Of a DNA stretch of 64,000 bases, positions 46,453 to 58,247 are shown one piece after another; the stretch's first letter is position 1, and every line of letters begins with the position of its first letter. The translations under genes were made by a program, and so were the position numbers. Origin of the DNA: Diatrype stigma (Eukaryota > Ascomycota > Sordariomycetes > Xylariales > Diatrypaceae); NCBI GenBank assembly GCA_022225965.2, contig JAKJXP020000057.1:124001-188000 (forward strand), given 5' to 3'. The notes under the pieces were generated by a model. It saw nothing but the letters and a program-made list of their open reading frames with translations. It searched no databases and had not been told where the DNA came from.

Positions 46453-49400
46453 ATGTGGGTTGTGGGTTCTTGGGGGAGTCTCCGGGAGTCGAGATGGCGT
46501 GGATGGACGGAGACGAGACTTGCCTGCCCAGCCTGCAACCTCCAGGACCTAAGGCCTAGCGCTAAGGCTACAGACGATTAGGTAGGGTAGGGTAGGGGGT
46601 AGGGGGTAAGGCCATGGGTAATGGATGATGGGTGATGGGTGATGAGACCAGCGGCCTTCTGGGCTTCCAATGGCTGGCTCGCCTTGCCTTGCCTGGCCTT
46701 TCGCCCTTCGTGCCATGCCATGCGAAAGTCTACCTAGGTACTATGCCTGTAGGTGGTATCATGCCAAAGTCCATGCAGCCATGCAGCCATGCACCACCTG
46801 GGCATGTGCTGCAGGTGTCTGGGTTCAAGGTTCCAAGGTTGTCTGTCAGACTGCAGGCTGTCTACTGCAGGTACCGTTCCCGATGGGTACTAACGCGCAC
46901 CGGCGGTGGATGCATCATCTCTCTTTGCTGACAGTCTATTGGCGAATCGCGGCTAGCGCATCGTGGGCCTGTTGTGATCCGAGTGGAGGTCGACCATCTC
47001 GAACCTGGGACGGCCCACAATTCGATTTTTCTTTCCCATGCTCTTATTTCGCTTGCAGGCAAATCACAGGCGACGACTCCCGACTTCCCACTGCGAGGAC
47101 AGCCGGGGATGATGGGGTGGTGGTGGTGGATCACTTCCACCGAACCAGCGAACCTGGCAGCCCTGCTGGATGCAATCGATGGGATTCTTCCCAAAAGGGG
47201 GAGGGAGTGGATACCCGACCGCGTTGTTCCGAAAAGGGGTAAACCGCCGTACAGGGGCAGCGCAAGATACCGTACGGAGTATAGTTCAGGTAGCTATTAG
47301 CCTATTAGACTATGCACTATAGCAGAACCTGTCCGTCATCAGCGGCGTCTCTCTCACGCTTAGATCTGATAGTGTGGCGACCCGATTACCTTATCTTAAG
47401 CATAACATCCACGGCCTCTGATCTGAATTCCGTACTGTTTCCCGCCCACCGGGGTCTAAAGGTGCGCAAGCAGGCCTTTACTCTGCACCGTAATAATGCC
47501 TTGAATGCCATCTGGTTCAACGGGATACGAGTTCACGCTTGACTCTGACGAACTGTGCATTGAACCGTATCCTGGGGGTGTACGAAGTACATACAAGCGT
47601 CCTGTCCTGATTTACCAGGATCCATCTATCAATCAATGAATCGCGATGAATCAGCCGGCTCGTCTTGCGGAAATTGTGCACGCCACTTGGCCGCTTGGTC
47701 CAGCTCGCGCATCCTTGGCTTAGATACTCCAGCCAGTCTGGCCAGTCAAATCATCCGCCCCGGCCCACACGTGCTTTGGCAATCTCGCAAGTAGCAATGA
47801 ACCGACGAACCGCAACAACCGCAGCCGCCACCGCAACCGCACCGCGTCTGCTTCCTACATACCTACGTAGGTACGTAGTACATAGTAGGTCTCCGACGGT
47901 GGTGCCCCTGACTGACGGTGCCAGCCGTTCCAACGCTGCTAACTTTAGGTTCGATGATCTGCGCCTATCTGTGACTCCACGACTTTAAAGTATTATCAGC
48001 CTCATCACTTGCATCCTTGGAGATGAGCTGACAGATAGGTTCCAGTTCATGAGACAATGATGCTTCTAGGATTATGTTTTACCACGACCGTTGAAACAAC
48101 TTACGTCCTGGTCCGTAAGAAGGCTCCTTAACTTTCCCAGTTACGCAGCTGCAGCCGGGAGTGCTCGCTTAGGCTCACTGATAGAGCCTCCTTTCGCCTC
48201 ACCCTTATCACTATCACCTACTACTAGGTACAGAATAGGGAGGTCTCGACAGCACCAACAAGGATTTTGACAATACACATATATAATAACTCTCATTCTC
48301 CCTGCTGCGTAATACCCATAGGTACCTAATAAACGTGGTTCATCGAGAAACGTAACACAGTAACAATGTGCATGAATGATAACGTTCGGGCCTATGTAGG
48401 CGTTCGGACGATAAGCCATGCTACCTAATATAATGCAGGAACAAGACACAAAATCGCGCGAATGCAGGAACAGAACACTAGAGCACCAGCTAACGATAGT
48501 CTGAACTCTCCCTACTCGTTCATGTAGCAATCATTTAACTGATGAATCTGAGTCCTGGTGCTGACTGCTGACTACAGACTGCAATTCGTCGCGACGGATG
48601 GCAACTGGCAGCAATCCAGGATTCAGGGGGGGATGGAAGCCCGATCTTCTTCTGCCAATTGGCGGAAACGTGTAATTACATACTCCACTGTGACCTTTTT
48701 CCATTGGCTTGAGAGTTCTGGACCCAAGTTTCCAACCGTCTCTCCCCAACCTATGTACCAACACCTACCTGTATGATCCTTGATACGGTTGATACAGCTA
48801 ACATTAACCTAGTCTGCTAGGTGGCGAGAGCGCAGTGGGAATAGCCGTATCTGAGATCTGTTAACCGGGATGACCTAGCCTGTGGCCTAATTGCCTAGGG
48901 TTTTGTTCAGGATCGGCTGGCATCGTTATCTCGACCATGATGATTGATGTGCCGAAATGTGTCGATAGCTTCTAGAGTATTATCTGCCCAGCTGCTCTAA
49001 TTCTAAAGCTTCCAAGATTCCGCGCAGGCCAAACCCAAACTTGCCGACCTCGTATCTATAATGACTGGCGCCAAACCGGCTATCGTGTTCCTCAATGCAG
49101 ACTGATCTGGACCTGGCGCCGACCCGGTACCGACCAAATCTGGTTCTATACCCCCGTCGTTCAACCCCGTTGGTTTTCCTTCTCCGTCCGGCAGCAGATA
49201 ATGCAGGTAATGCGTCCTTCTTTTCCTACGTACCTATGTACATAGTTAATGTTTTAGACTCGCCGCGGCAATATGCCCTGTGCAGACCTTGCTCACCAAG
49301 GAACCTGGGATTCCCAAGTAAGCTAATAGTATTATAGCCTTGCAGTACTAGTTATCAAGGACATCCAACCTGCCAGCACTTCTGGCTGATGTTGATCTTG

Positions 49401-51274
49401 ATCGATCTGCTTCAGCTGTAGGTATTGGCAGGTGGCCTGTGATCCGGAGATCGTCACGTCTAGACTTCCAGAGAAGCTGTTTTCTGCTGGGACTGCTGGG
49501 GACCACAGCTAACTAACGTTATTAGTGTATCTTGATTCTGGGGACTACCGCAATAAACTATGTGCCCATTAGCCTCATATCTGTGATATTGAAGCTTATT
49601 AAACTTATTGGAGATCGCTTGAAAAAGAAAAAGACCTCCAATGCTATTCGTTGTCTATTATGTCTCAATTGCCACGCGCCGCGCGTTTCTGTTTACATAT
49701 AGACTATAGTTGTCAACGTTATCAGAGAGCTGAGATGGCCGTCTTGCTCACTGCCTGGCTAGCATCCCAAAGCTTCACCCCTATTGGATTCCGGGCCGGT
49801 CGGTGAGCAATTTCGGCTTATGTAGGTACTCGCTAGCATCGAATGCAACGGCATCCCGTCCCAAACTTCCGGGCATCTTTCACTGGTCGGATCTGGCAGG
49901 TAGCATGGTCAGATTTAGCAACGTTTAATCTCCACCTTGCTTCCTACCTATCTATCATTTCCGATACTATATCTGAATAGGTACAAACCCATCTATCAGA
50001 TATTGGCAAGGCCTGCCTGTCTTGGTTCAAGCCGACACCGTCTATCGCGCCTTGCAAGGATGGGGCCTGTCGTCAAGCATGTTCGCCGCCTGCCGAGAAC
50101 ATGTGCAGTTCGTATAACCATCGATTTCTGCTTTGCAACACGACAATTTGGGGGGAGGCGGCAAACAAATCGTGTCCTTGGCTCCTCGTGTTGAGCCGCA
50201 TGTTCTATCCCTTCTAGATGACCATCTCTTGTGAAAACTGAGAGACGGGAGAGGTGCGGTGCACAGGAGACACTCTCGACCCTCGTCTGCCTCGTGAACG
50301 CGTGCGCTCCTTTCACACACTGCAGACATTGGCATCATTCGAAAGCGCCGTCAGTCGCTAGTGATGTTCGTGAGACTCGACCACGCTCTTACTCCAAACC
50401 GATATATCTACGAGAATCCAAGGGGGAGAAAACTTAGGAACTCGTTCTTTGCAGCAATTCGACCTCGGCCCTCGAGCCTGTGCTATCAATGTCACCTCTG
50501 AATGGCTGACTGCGAAGTGAAGTCGGTAGATTCCCATCCGGCGATAACTTGGTTCGCACTTTGAATTTTAGGGTTATCTTGCCATGCATTGTTCAAGGTA
50601 CTCCATTGCGGTGATGACGTTTCCGAAGCAAGCAAACCGAGTTTTTGTCTGCTCTGAGTAGATATTCACAATGGGCTATTCTGGATAGTGACTAGGTATT
50701 GAAGTTGGGATATTGTTCTAAGATTGTAGAAGCCCTCGAGTGTGAGACCTACGTTCAAAGTTCAAGCTCGATATACTACTACTCTACCATGAACACATTC
50801 ACACATGCAGTCCAGTTTCGACTGATGTAACAGGATTTTTTTCTCCTCAACCGATATTATAGCAATCGAAGTTGTCTCCTATCCGAACCCGAGTAATGAG
50901 CATCTATAGCCGAATTCGAACGCGAAGCATAAATGTCGAGTACATAGCCAGATGTGTATGCGGTATTTCAGTGTAAACCGAGTTACCTTTGAACCGAGCT
51001 ACTTTCTCATGTGTTTAGATGGAGCGCCGAGGTCCTGCTGTGGTGGGAGTGGAGCTGAGCGACGCCGACTTCTTATGTCCGATTTCATGGGCAGTCCCAG
51101 GTCGCTAGTTTGGATATAGCGGGCTTTTGTCAAGTTGATGTCATCGACTGAATGAATTGACTGGAGTAGCTATTCCGTTATTGCCGGTTGGTATTGGTAG
51201 CCAGCTATCTAGGTAATCTAGGTACTCCCTATTTCATATACCTATCAATTTTTATGAACACGAGTGCTTCTGCA
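46453..51274. other. Intergenic stretch, no gene recognised
   Basis: About 4.8 kb. A GGTAGGGTAGGG run lies at 46581-46608. CATGCAGC and GCCTTGCCTTGCC words occur near 46680-46800. No open frame has recognisable features or splice partners. Confidence 0.45.
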
Positions 51275-51280
51275 TATATA
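51275..51280 (+). promoter_or_regulatory. Possible TATA box of the quinone oxidoreductase gene
   Basis: TATATA (within CATATATAG), about 110 bp upstream of the ATG at 51386. Spacing is reasonable, but it is a motif match only. Confidence 0.4.
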
Positions 51281-51385
51281 GTCGGAAACTTACTACTTGA
51301 CGACCCCCAACTGTGAACCCCTCTCTAGCTACTTACTTGGGAATTTCGATCCTTGAATCCAGCAAGCCCAGTCAACGCGGGGAAA

Positions 51386-52521
51386 ATGAGCGACACCATG
51401 AAAGCCGTTGGTAAGCAACCGCCCTCCTTTCTCTCGCACCGCCAGTTTCCCGTTACTTATACGAACCCCCAACAGATATCAAGAACGGCAAGGGGCCCGC
51501 GACGTCCCTCTTCATCAACGACGCGACGCCGAAGCCAGCGCCCCGGGCGGGCGAGGCGCTCGTCCGCGTCAAGGCCTTCGGGCTCAACCGCATGGACCTG
51601 ATCCAGCGCGAGGGCCACTACCCGCTGCCGCCGCAGGCCCCGGCGACGCTCGGCGTCGAGTTCAGCGGGACGATCGAGTCGCTCGGCGGCGGCGGCGATG
51701 AAGCACAACAACCGACAACAGAGAGCGAGGGCTTCCGGCCGGGCGACGCCGTCTTCGGCCTCGCGTACGGCGGCGCCTACGCCCAGTACATCGCCGTGCC
51801 GACGGCGATGCTGCTGCACAAGCCGGCGGCGCTCTCGTGGGAGCAGGCCGCCGCCATCCCCGAGACGTGGATGACAGCGACGCAGGCCCTGCACATCGTC
51901 GGGGAGTTCGGGTCCGCCACTGCCGACAACAACAGTAGTAACAAGAAGAAATCGGTGCTCTGGCACGCGGGCGCCAGCGGGGTCAGCATCGCGGGGATCC
52001 AGCTGAGCGCGGACGCGGGGGCGGGGGCGGTGTACGCGACGTGCGGCAGCGACGAGAAGTGCGGGTTCGTGGAGCGGGAGCTGGGGGCGACGCGGGCGGT
52101 GAACTACCGGACGACGCCGCGGTGGGACGAGGCGATCCGGGAGGCGACGGGCGGGGCGGGCGTGGACCTGATCGTGGACTTCGTGGGGGCCGACTACTTC
52201 GAGCGCAACGCGGCCGTGGCGGGCCGCGACGCCCGCTGGGTGCTGCTGGGCCTGCTGGGCGGCGCCCAGCTGCCCGCCGGCGCCAGCCTCGCCCCCCTGC
52301 TGTACAAGCGCGTCCGCATCGAGGGCAGCACCCTGCGCAGCCGCGACCTCGCCTACCAGCGCGCCCTGCGCGACCGCCTCGCCGAGTACCTGCCGCACTT
52401 CGAGTCCGGCCGGCTCAAGGTCTTCGTCGACGCCGTGCTGCCCATGGAGGACATCGTCAAGGCGCACCAGCTTATGGAGGAGAACAAGACCAAGGGGAAG
52501 ATCGTGTGCACCGTTCCGTAA
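51386..52521 (+). CDS. NAD(P)H quinone oxidoreductase (PIG3-like, medium-chain reductase family)
   Basis: Exons 51386-51410 (tiny, MSDTMKAV plus one base) and 51476-52521, with a GTAAGC..CAACAG intron of 65 bp, give 356 aa. Start chosen at MSDTMKAV; MKAV four codons on is an alternative. Family features in order: FGLNRMDLIQREGHYP and TLGVEFSGTIE (catalytic-domain core), FGLAYGGAYAQY, PETWMTATQAL, the nucleotide-binding WHAGASGVSIAG (about 171-182) and VDLIVDFVGADY, then LGLLGGAQL and KGKIVCTVP at the end. No zinc-binding cysteines are expected or seen. It should reduce quinones or enones using NADPH in the cytosol. The coding region is very GC-rich. It is convergent with the hydrolase gene, with about 320 bp between their stops. 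Confidence 0.92.
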
Positions 52522-52845
52522 GTTCCTAGCTGATATATACGTATGTACCTAGGTGTGCCGTCCATATATCGTGCATGCGTAGTACGACAAGAGAGGAAGA
52601 GAAAGGTTCAATCAAATAACCGTAAAATATCGAGGAGAGCGCAGGCACACTGTAAGCTGGTCTGTCAAGACATCACGACAATCGTATCATACTGCACGGT
52701 CATAATTTCAATGTCGTAACTACAGACCTTTTGCTACCCTTCCCAGAATTGGCCAATGAATGCCCCAATACCAGCCACAACCAGCCGACGAAAAACCCCG
52801 ATAACGCCTGCTCATAAAGTGCGCACACCAATTGGTCGCCGGCCA
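52522..52845. other. Short intergenic region between convergent genes
   Basis: Shared 3' flank of the quinone oxidoreductase (+) and dienelactone hydrolase (-). No gene or clear hairpin was seen. Confidence 0.6.
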
Positions 52846-54119
52846 TCAATGCTCGTTAATCCACTTCAACATCTGCTCGTAAGCCGTCACCTGTGCCTCC
52901 TTGATGTTCGGATCATCGTAGTCTCCGATGACGGCAAAACCTGCAATATTGAATCATGGTCGCGGTTAGCCAGCGTCTCTCGTTGGTTCTCCCGGGTACC
53001 GGCTGCCGTTTTCGATGAAGAGAGATAGTAAAAAGGGGGCGATTCCTGGACTTACCGTGCGGGACACCTGGGTAGACCTGAACCTCATGCTCCAGGTTGT
53101 TCTTGGACATAACGTCCTCGCCTGCGGTCCGCACGTCGTCGGGGAACATGGGGTCGTCCTCTACGCAGACCAGGCTCACGGGCACCTTCAAGCCCTGGAA
53201 GTCATCGGGCGAGACGAGCGTCGCGTGGGCGAGGGCCCCGGCCTTGATGTACGGACCCTTCTTCTCGGGCTTGGCAGGCTCGGCCCGCTCCTCATCGGCG
53301 GGCGGCTGATGCCGCGCGCCGGTCCAGCTGCTGGCACGCGCGGCGGCTTCGTCCGAGGGCCGCTCGCCCGCGAGCAGCAGGACGTAGCGCGCGCCGAAGC
53401 AGTAGCCGACGGCGTAGATGCCGCCGCCGTTGCCCACGGCGTCGGCGAACTCGCCCTCGGCGGCGTGGATCACCTTCTCCAGGATGGGCCAGACCTTCTC
53501 CTCGGCATGCCGCGCCAGCCACATGTCGATCAGGAACGACTTGGCCGTCTCGACGGCCTTGAGCTTGAAGGCGTCGAGGAAGCTACTGCTGCCGCCTTCG
53601 GATTCGGCGCGCTCCGGCACAGTGGTGGACGAGCCGTTCGGCGCCGGGTCGCCCTCGAAGAGATCCGGCATCACCACCACGTAGCCCTCGGCTGCGAACT
53701 TGTCCGCCTGGATCTGGTTGTTGGCCGACTTGAGGCCCGTGCCGCCGGTCAGGAGGAGCAGGAGCCTGGAGGGGTTCGAGGGGTACGAGTCGGGCTTCGC
53801 GAGGTAGATCTGAGATTGGGTGGGGCGTTAGTATGGTAATATGATCTATCAGAACTAGAGGAGCAGTGAAGTCAACCAGCTGAGGTTGATGGTAAGTAGG
53901 TAGGTATTTACGGACATCAATGCCCCCGAGCTTTCTTATCTCGCCCTTTGGAGCTTCACCGGCAGCTGAAGTCTGGGGTGTCAGTCTTGGTCGGTCGAAG
54001 GGTCAGGTCAATCTGCACCATGTGTACATACGAGTCGGCCTATCCGTTGTACAGTGCTCTCCCATCCTCTCTTGGGCATCGCTCTCCGGAGCTTTGGTGG
54101 CAACGTCTGCTTCTGTCAT
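52846..54119 (-). CDS. Dienelactone hydrolase family protein (AIM2-like)
   Basis: Exons 54119-54032, 53965-53916, 53809-53056 and 52940-52846, giving 328 aa. Introns 1 (GTATGT..TTCAG) and 3 (GTAAGT..TTGCAG) are clear. Intron 2 needs the unusual donor GTCCGT to give GGID|IYLAKPDS. The alpha/beta-hydrolase features are LLLLLTGGTG, FAAEGYVVVMPDLFEGD, the nucleophile elbow GYCFGARY (Cys183 in place of Ser, as in dienelactone hydrolases), SLVCVEDDPMFPDD with the probable catalytic Asp, and PGVPHGFAV with the catalytic His split across the last intron. Residues of the SSWTGARHQPPADEERAEPAK stretch form an insertion next to the active-site Cys region. It is likely a cytosolic carboxylic-ester or lactone hydrolase. 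Substrate unknown. Confidence 0.88.
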
Positions 54120-54619
54120 GGTGGATATTCTGAGTGATGATGCTCGTTGTATGTCTTTGTTGTTATGTCTATCTGCTGTTCTGTTAGGTCGGTAGAGCCA
54201 AGTTTTTACGATTCCAAGAGCTTTGAAGCTATCTATTGGCCGACTTGTCAGTGACACGCGAGATAGCAAGATGGAGACTATACAAAGCGGTATTGAGCCT
54301 AGAGCTTACATGCAGCGAACTTTTGTTATTGCTTGGAGCTTTGGACTAAAGACCTCGACTGTAGTAGGTAAGTTACAATGTTGTAGGTACAATGCCACCG
54401 CAGGATGCTGGCATGTAAGCGGCCGGGAGTGGGCTGGCGGGGTGACGTAGAGCGATGATGAATGGCCAGGTGCAGCTGCCAGCTGCCTATGTGTAGGTAC
54501 CTTGTAGGTATGTATGTATGTACATACATGCCTAGATAGGTGATCAGGTATTCCAGGCACCACTGCACCACAGCCACCAGTGCAGGCATCAGCGGACAAG
54601 TAGCGCTAGGTAGCCTTGG

Positions 54620-54660
54620 AGCTTGAAGCAGCAAGCTTGAAGCAACAAGCTTGAAGCTAG
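54620..54660. repeat. AGCTTGAAGCA tandem repeat, three copies
   Basis: Three near-identical units (gagcttgaagcag, caagcttgaagcaa, caagcttgaagcta) in the RPA1/hydrolase promoter region. Confidence 0.75.
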
Positions 54661-54694
54661 AAGACCCCGCGCTCCTCGACCACTTAAACTTGAC

Positions 54695-54720
54695 GCGACT
54701 TTGTTAAGTAGGACGCGTTT
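54695..54720 (+). promoter_or_regulatory. Paired MCB/StuA-type CGCG sites upstream of RPA1
   Basis: ACGCGA at 54695-54700 and the perfect MluI cell-cycle box ACGCGT at 54715-54720, 175-200 bp before the RPA1 start. Yeast RFA genes are regulated through MCB sites at S phase by MBF, whose DNA-binding subunit belongs to the APSES/KilA-N class. Both sites also fit the StuA consensus WCGCGWNM when read on the minus strand. Function is inferred from motif and position. Confidence 0.5.
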
Positions 54721-54894
54721 CTGTGCTCGACTTGAATATCCTGCCTCTCCAACTACAACCTGACAGCTACACAAGCCACAAGATACCAGCATCTGCTTGT
54801 ACCTTTCTGTCTTTTCATCTCAAGCCATACAACTGTCTCTTGTTGTTCTACCAATCTCTAGTCGACTTTGAACATTGGAAAGCTTCCAGTCATA

Positions 54895-56999
54895 ATGTCG
54901 GCCGCCGCCGCCCAAAACGCCATTACTGAAGGCGCCTTAGAGTATGTGAACCCGACCCCCTGCTCTGGTTCAGTACTTCAGGTTACTATATAGTTGTTAG
55001 CTGACATTGCCTCTTCCTCTCCCTCCTCCAGCGCCGTATTCAACGACCCGGAAAATGCTGCCCAGCGCTTCCCCGTGCCCGTCTTACAATGCCTCCAGAT
55101 CAAGCCTCTTGCCGCACAGCCTGCTCCCGGCGGTGGTGCCCAACCTGACCGATACAGAGTCGTCTTGAGCGACCTGCGCAACTACGTCCAGTGCATGTTG
55201 GCCACCCAGGCAAACCACGTCATCCACGACGGCTCGCTGGTGCGAGGCTGTATCGTTCGCATCAAATCCTACCAGGCGAATTCTGTCAAGGGCAAGAACA
55301 TCCTCATCATTCTTGACCTCGAAGCCGCTACGGAATTTGGAGTCCACGATCGGATCGGAGAGCCCCAGGCGTTCGACGCCAAGCCCGCTGCTGCAAATAC
55401 GACCATCGGTGGCTCCGGCTTTTATGGTGTCAAGACCGAATCATCCGCCGCTCCCGTCAAATCGGAGCCTATGTCGTCACGCATGGGTGGAGCGCCTGCA
55501 AACGGTACCTCGCATAATAACAATGGTAGCAACGCCATCTACCCTATCGAGGCCCTCTCTCCTTACGCACATAAGTGGACAATCAAGGCGCGGGTATCGC
55601 AAAAGTCCGATGTCAAATACTGGCATAAACCTTCGGGGGAAGGCAAGCTGTTCTCTGTGAATCTCCTTGATGAGAGCGGTGAGATCAAGGCGACGGCGTT
55701 CAATGAGCAAGTCGACCAGTTCTTCGACCTGCTACAGGAAGGCCAAGTCTACTATATCAGCAACCCTTGCCGTGTCTCTCTAGCCAAGAAGCAGTTCACC
55801 AACCTACCCAATGACTACGAACTTGCCTTCGAACGTGATACAGTTATCGAGAAGGCAGAGGACCAATCCAGTGTCCCGCAGGTCCGTTTCAACTTCGTTG
55901 GCAACATCCAAGAGCTCCAGAACATTGAGAAGGATGCCACTATAGATGTTGTGGGAGTGTTGAAGGAAGTCGGTGAAACCTCCGAGATCACGTCGAAGAA
56001 CACAGGGAAGCCCTACCAGAAGCGTGAGTTGACGCTGGTAGACGAGTCGCAGTTTTCTGTCCGCTGCACAATATGGGGCCAATCAGCCACCAACTTCTCT
56101 GCGCAGCCAGAATGTGTCGTCGCCCTCAAAGGCGTCAAGGTGTCCGATTTCGGTGGACGCTCCCTCTCTCTGCTATCTTCGGGTAGCCTGTCCATCGACC
56201 CAGACATCCAGGAGGCACACCGTCTGAAGGGCTGGTACGACTCCCAGGGCCGCGGTGGCAACTTCTCCTCACACAGCATGGGCGGTTTGGGTGCGGCCAC
56301 GGGCCGGACGGACCAGGTCAAGACCATCGCGCAGGTCAAGGAGGAGAACTTGGGGATGGAGGACACCGACTACTTCTCGCTCAAGGCGACCATCGTGTAC
56401 ATCAAGCAGGGCACGTTCGCGTACCCGGCGTGCTCCACCGAGTCGTGCAACAAGAAGGTGACGGAGCAGGCCGACGGCACCTGGCAGTGCGACAAGTGCG
56501 ACAAGGCCCACCCACGTCCCCAGTACCGTTACATCATGAGCGTCAACGTCAACGACCACACGGGCGAGCTCTGGCTTAGTTGCTTCGACGAGGTCGGTCG
56601 CATCGTCATGGGCCGCTCGGCCGACGAGCTCATGGAGCTCAAGGAGAACAACGAGGAGCAGCTCGCCGCCGCCTTCGAGGCCGCCAACTGCACCAAGCTC
56701 AACTTCCGGTGTCGCGCCAAGCTGGACACGTATGGTGATGATCAAAGGTATGTCATTTCTTCCACCCCTCTCTCCTCCCTTTCTTTTCGGTGTGCATCAC
56801 TCCCCCTCCCCCTCCCCCCTTTCTCTGATGGTCGGTCGGATATTTGTACCCACTAGAGAGAGAAGATGGAACAAGATGGCTGACGAGCGTTGTGACGAAC
56901 AGAATACGGTATCAGGTCATGAGCGCCACTCCGATAGACTACCAGGCCGAGTCCGCGAGACTTACGGAGCTGATCAAGCAGTTAGACGTCAACTCATGA
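54895..56999 (+). CDS. RFA1: Replication protein A large subunit (RPA70/RFA1)
   Basis: Exons 54895-54941, 55032-56747 and 56903-56999, giving 619 aa, the usual RPA70 length. Introns are GTATGT..CTCCAG and GTATGT..GAACAG. The N-terminal RPA70N OB fold (about 1-110) contains ITEGALD, FPVPVLQCLQIKPL and YRVVLSDLRNYVQCML. A Pro/Ser/Asn linker leads to DBD-A (YPIEALSPYAHKWTIKARV, KGKLFSVNLLDESG) and DBD-B (IDVVGVLKEVGE, KRELTLVDES). DBD-C carries a zinc ribbon from about residue 482 (CSTESC, then CDKCD). The last exon supplies the C-terminal helix (IDYQAESARLTELIKQLD) for trimer contact. It binds single-stranded DNA in replication, repair and checkpoint signalling. Frames continue past the real donor at 56748, but the short third exon restores the conserved C-terminus. 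Confidence 0.96.
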
Positions 57000-58247
57000 A
57001 CAACATTTCTGATGCTACAAGCTCAGCATGTACTTGCATCATATCACCATTACGCCTAGATCGAATAAATGTTAAATTACGCAGCAAAACAAACACGCAT
57101 GTGTCGATGATGGGATGAGGTTCTTATCAGCTAGGTGCCTAGGTAAATAGCTACCTATCTATCATTTGATGTGATTAGCTGAGATTCCGCTTGACTCCTG
57201 GTTTGTGTATGTATGCCACTGTCAGCTCATCGAGGAACAGGGGAAAGGGAGAGGAGAGGGATATACTTAACTAAGCTGGTTAGTTGAAATGAATGAGTAA
57301 TTGACTTCATAACAGTTCGCAAAAGAATATTGATTGCATAATCGGTCATTGATGAGGGATAGGTAGACACGCATGGGGCGGAAATAGGGGTGAACTCACT
57401 TGACTTTGTCCTGCTTACCTACTCAAATACATAGGAAAGGTAGGGAAAGGGGTAAAGGTACCGAGATAAAGGGGGTATTGTTTGTAGGTATGCCGGGTCG
57501 GAATCAAGTACGAAGTCACCGATGTCAATTCTTAGACCAACCCAACTCCCTCTCCGCACTTGTGCCAGCGTATATAGTAGTAGCTAACTAGTAATCTACC
57601 TGTTAATTTGTTGAAGAGCGCACGGCAAATTCAGATCCTAGCTATCATGAATCTAGTGCTGTTTGTTCTATCACTACATAACTATGTATTTGTCACTTAC
57701 GACCGACGGCAGAGTGAACATCGATAAAAGACATGCTCCCCTCCCAACCCCCCTACCCCCCTGCCCCCCTTCTCTCTCCATTATGTCCAATCTGCCCAGT
57801 ATCTGCCCAGTGAGCGAGCACTGAACAGGATGACGGACGGACGGACTGATGGTGACTTGGGTCTGTATAGATACTCCTGGTACCGAACTAGTTCTATGAA
57901 CTACCTATAGTCACGCGAAACGAACGTATAAGGGGCGGGCAGCATCAGTTTGTGAGAACAACTCTATAAAATTGAAGAAAAAGGCCTTGCTACATAACTA
58001 AGTAACAAGGCTATAAACAGTGTTACCAACAATGCCAGACTTCGTAGCCAGCTCCAGCGCATAGCACTCATCAGTATGTACAAGAATCGAAAATAACCTC
58101 TCCCTTTCCCTTTCCCTCACTCCCGTCTCTTTCCTTCTCCTAATCGAGAAAAGACCCCGTTTTGCTTTCGTCGTCTGTCCGCCATGCAGGGGATTCTATG
58201 ATAATAAGCCCTCTTTTCCTCATCTCATCCATCCCAGCGAATTTGAC
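57000..58247. other. Intergenic stretch between RPA1 and a secreted-protein gene
   Basis: Presumed RPA1 3' UTR and the 3' flank of the minus-strand secreted-protein gene. CCCTACCCCCCTGCCCCCC tracts occur near 57750-57770. No gene is recognised. Confidence 0.5.

Larger units (their letters stand above)
54120..54894. other. Divergent promoter region between dienelactone hydrolase and RPA1
   Basis: About 775 bp shared by two divergently transcribed genes. It contains a GTAGGTATGTATGTACATACATG palindrome-like patch near 54506-54530, a 14-16-bp tandem repeat (AGCTTGAAGCAAC) at about 54620-54660 and two CGCG sites (listed separately). Confidence 0.6.

Noticed and set aside
46581..46608. GGTAGGGTAGGG run resembling telomeric repeats
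   Set aside because: Units are irregular and not the TTAGGG of most moulds. Only a few copies, embedded in ordinary intergenic sequence.
51457..52467. Minus-strand open frame of 336 codons opposite the quinone oxidoreductase
   Set aside because: Composition-driven shadow of a very GC-rich gene. It has no family features and the plus-strand gene is unmistakable.
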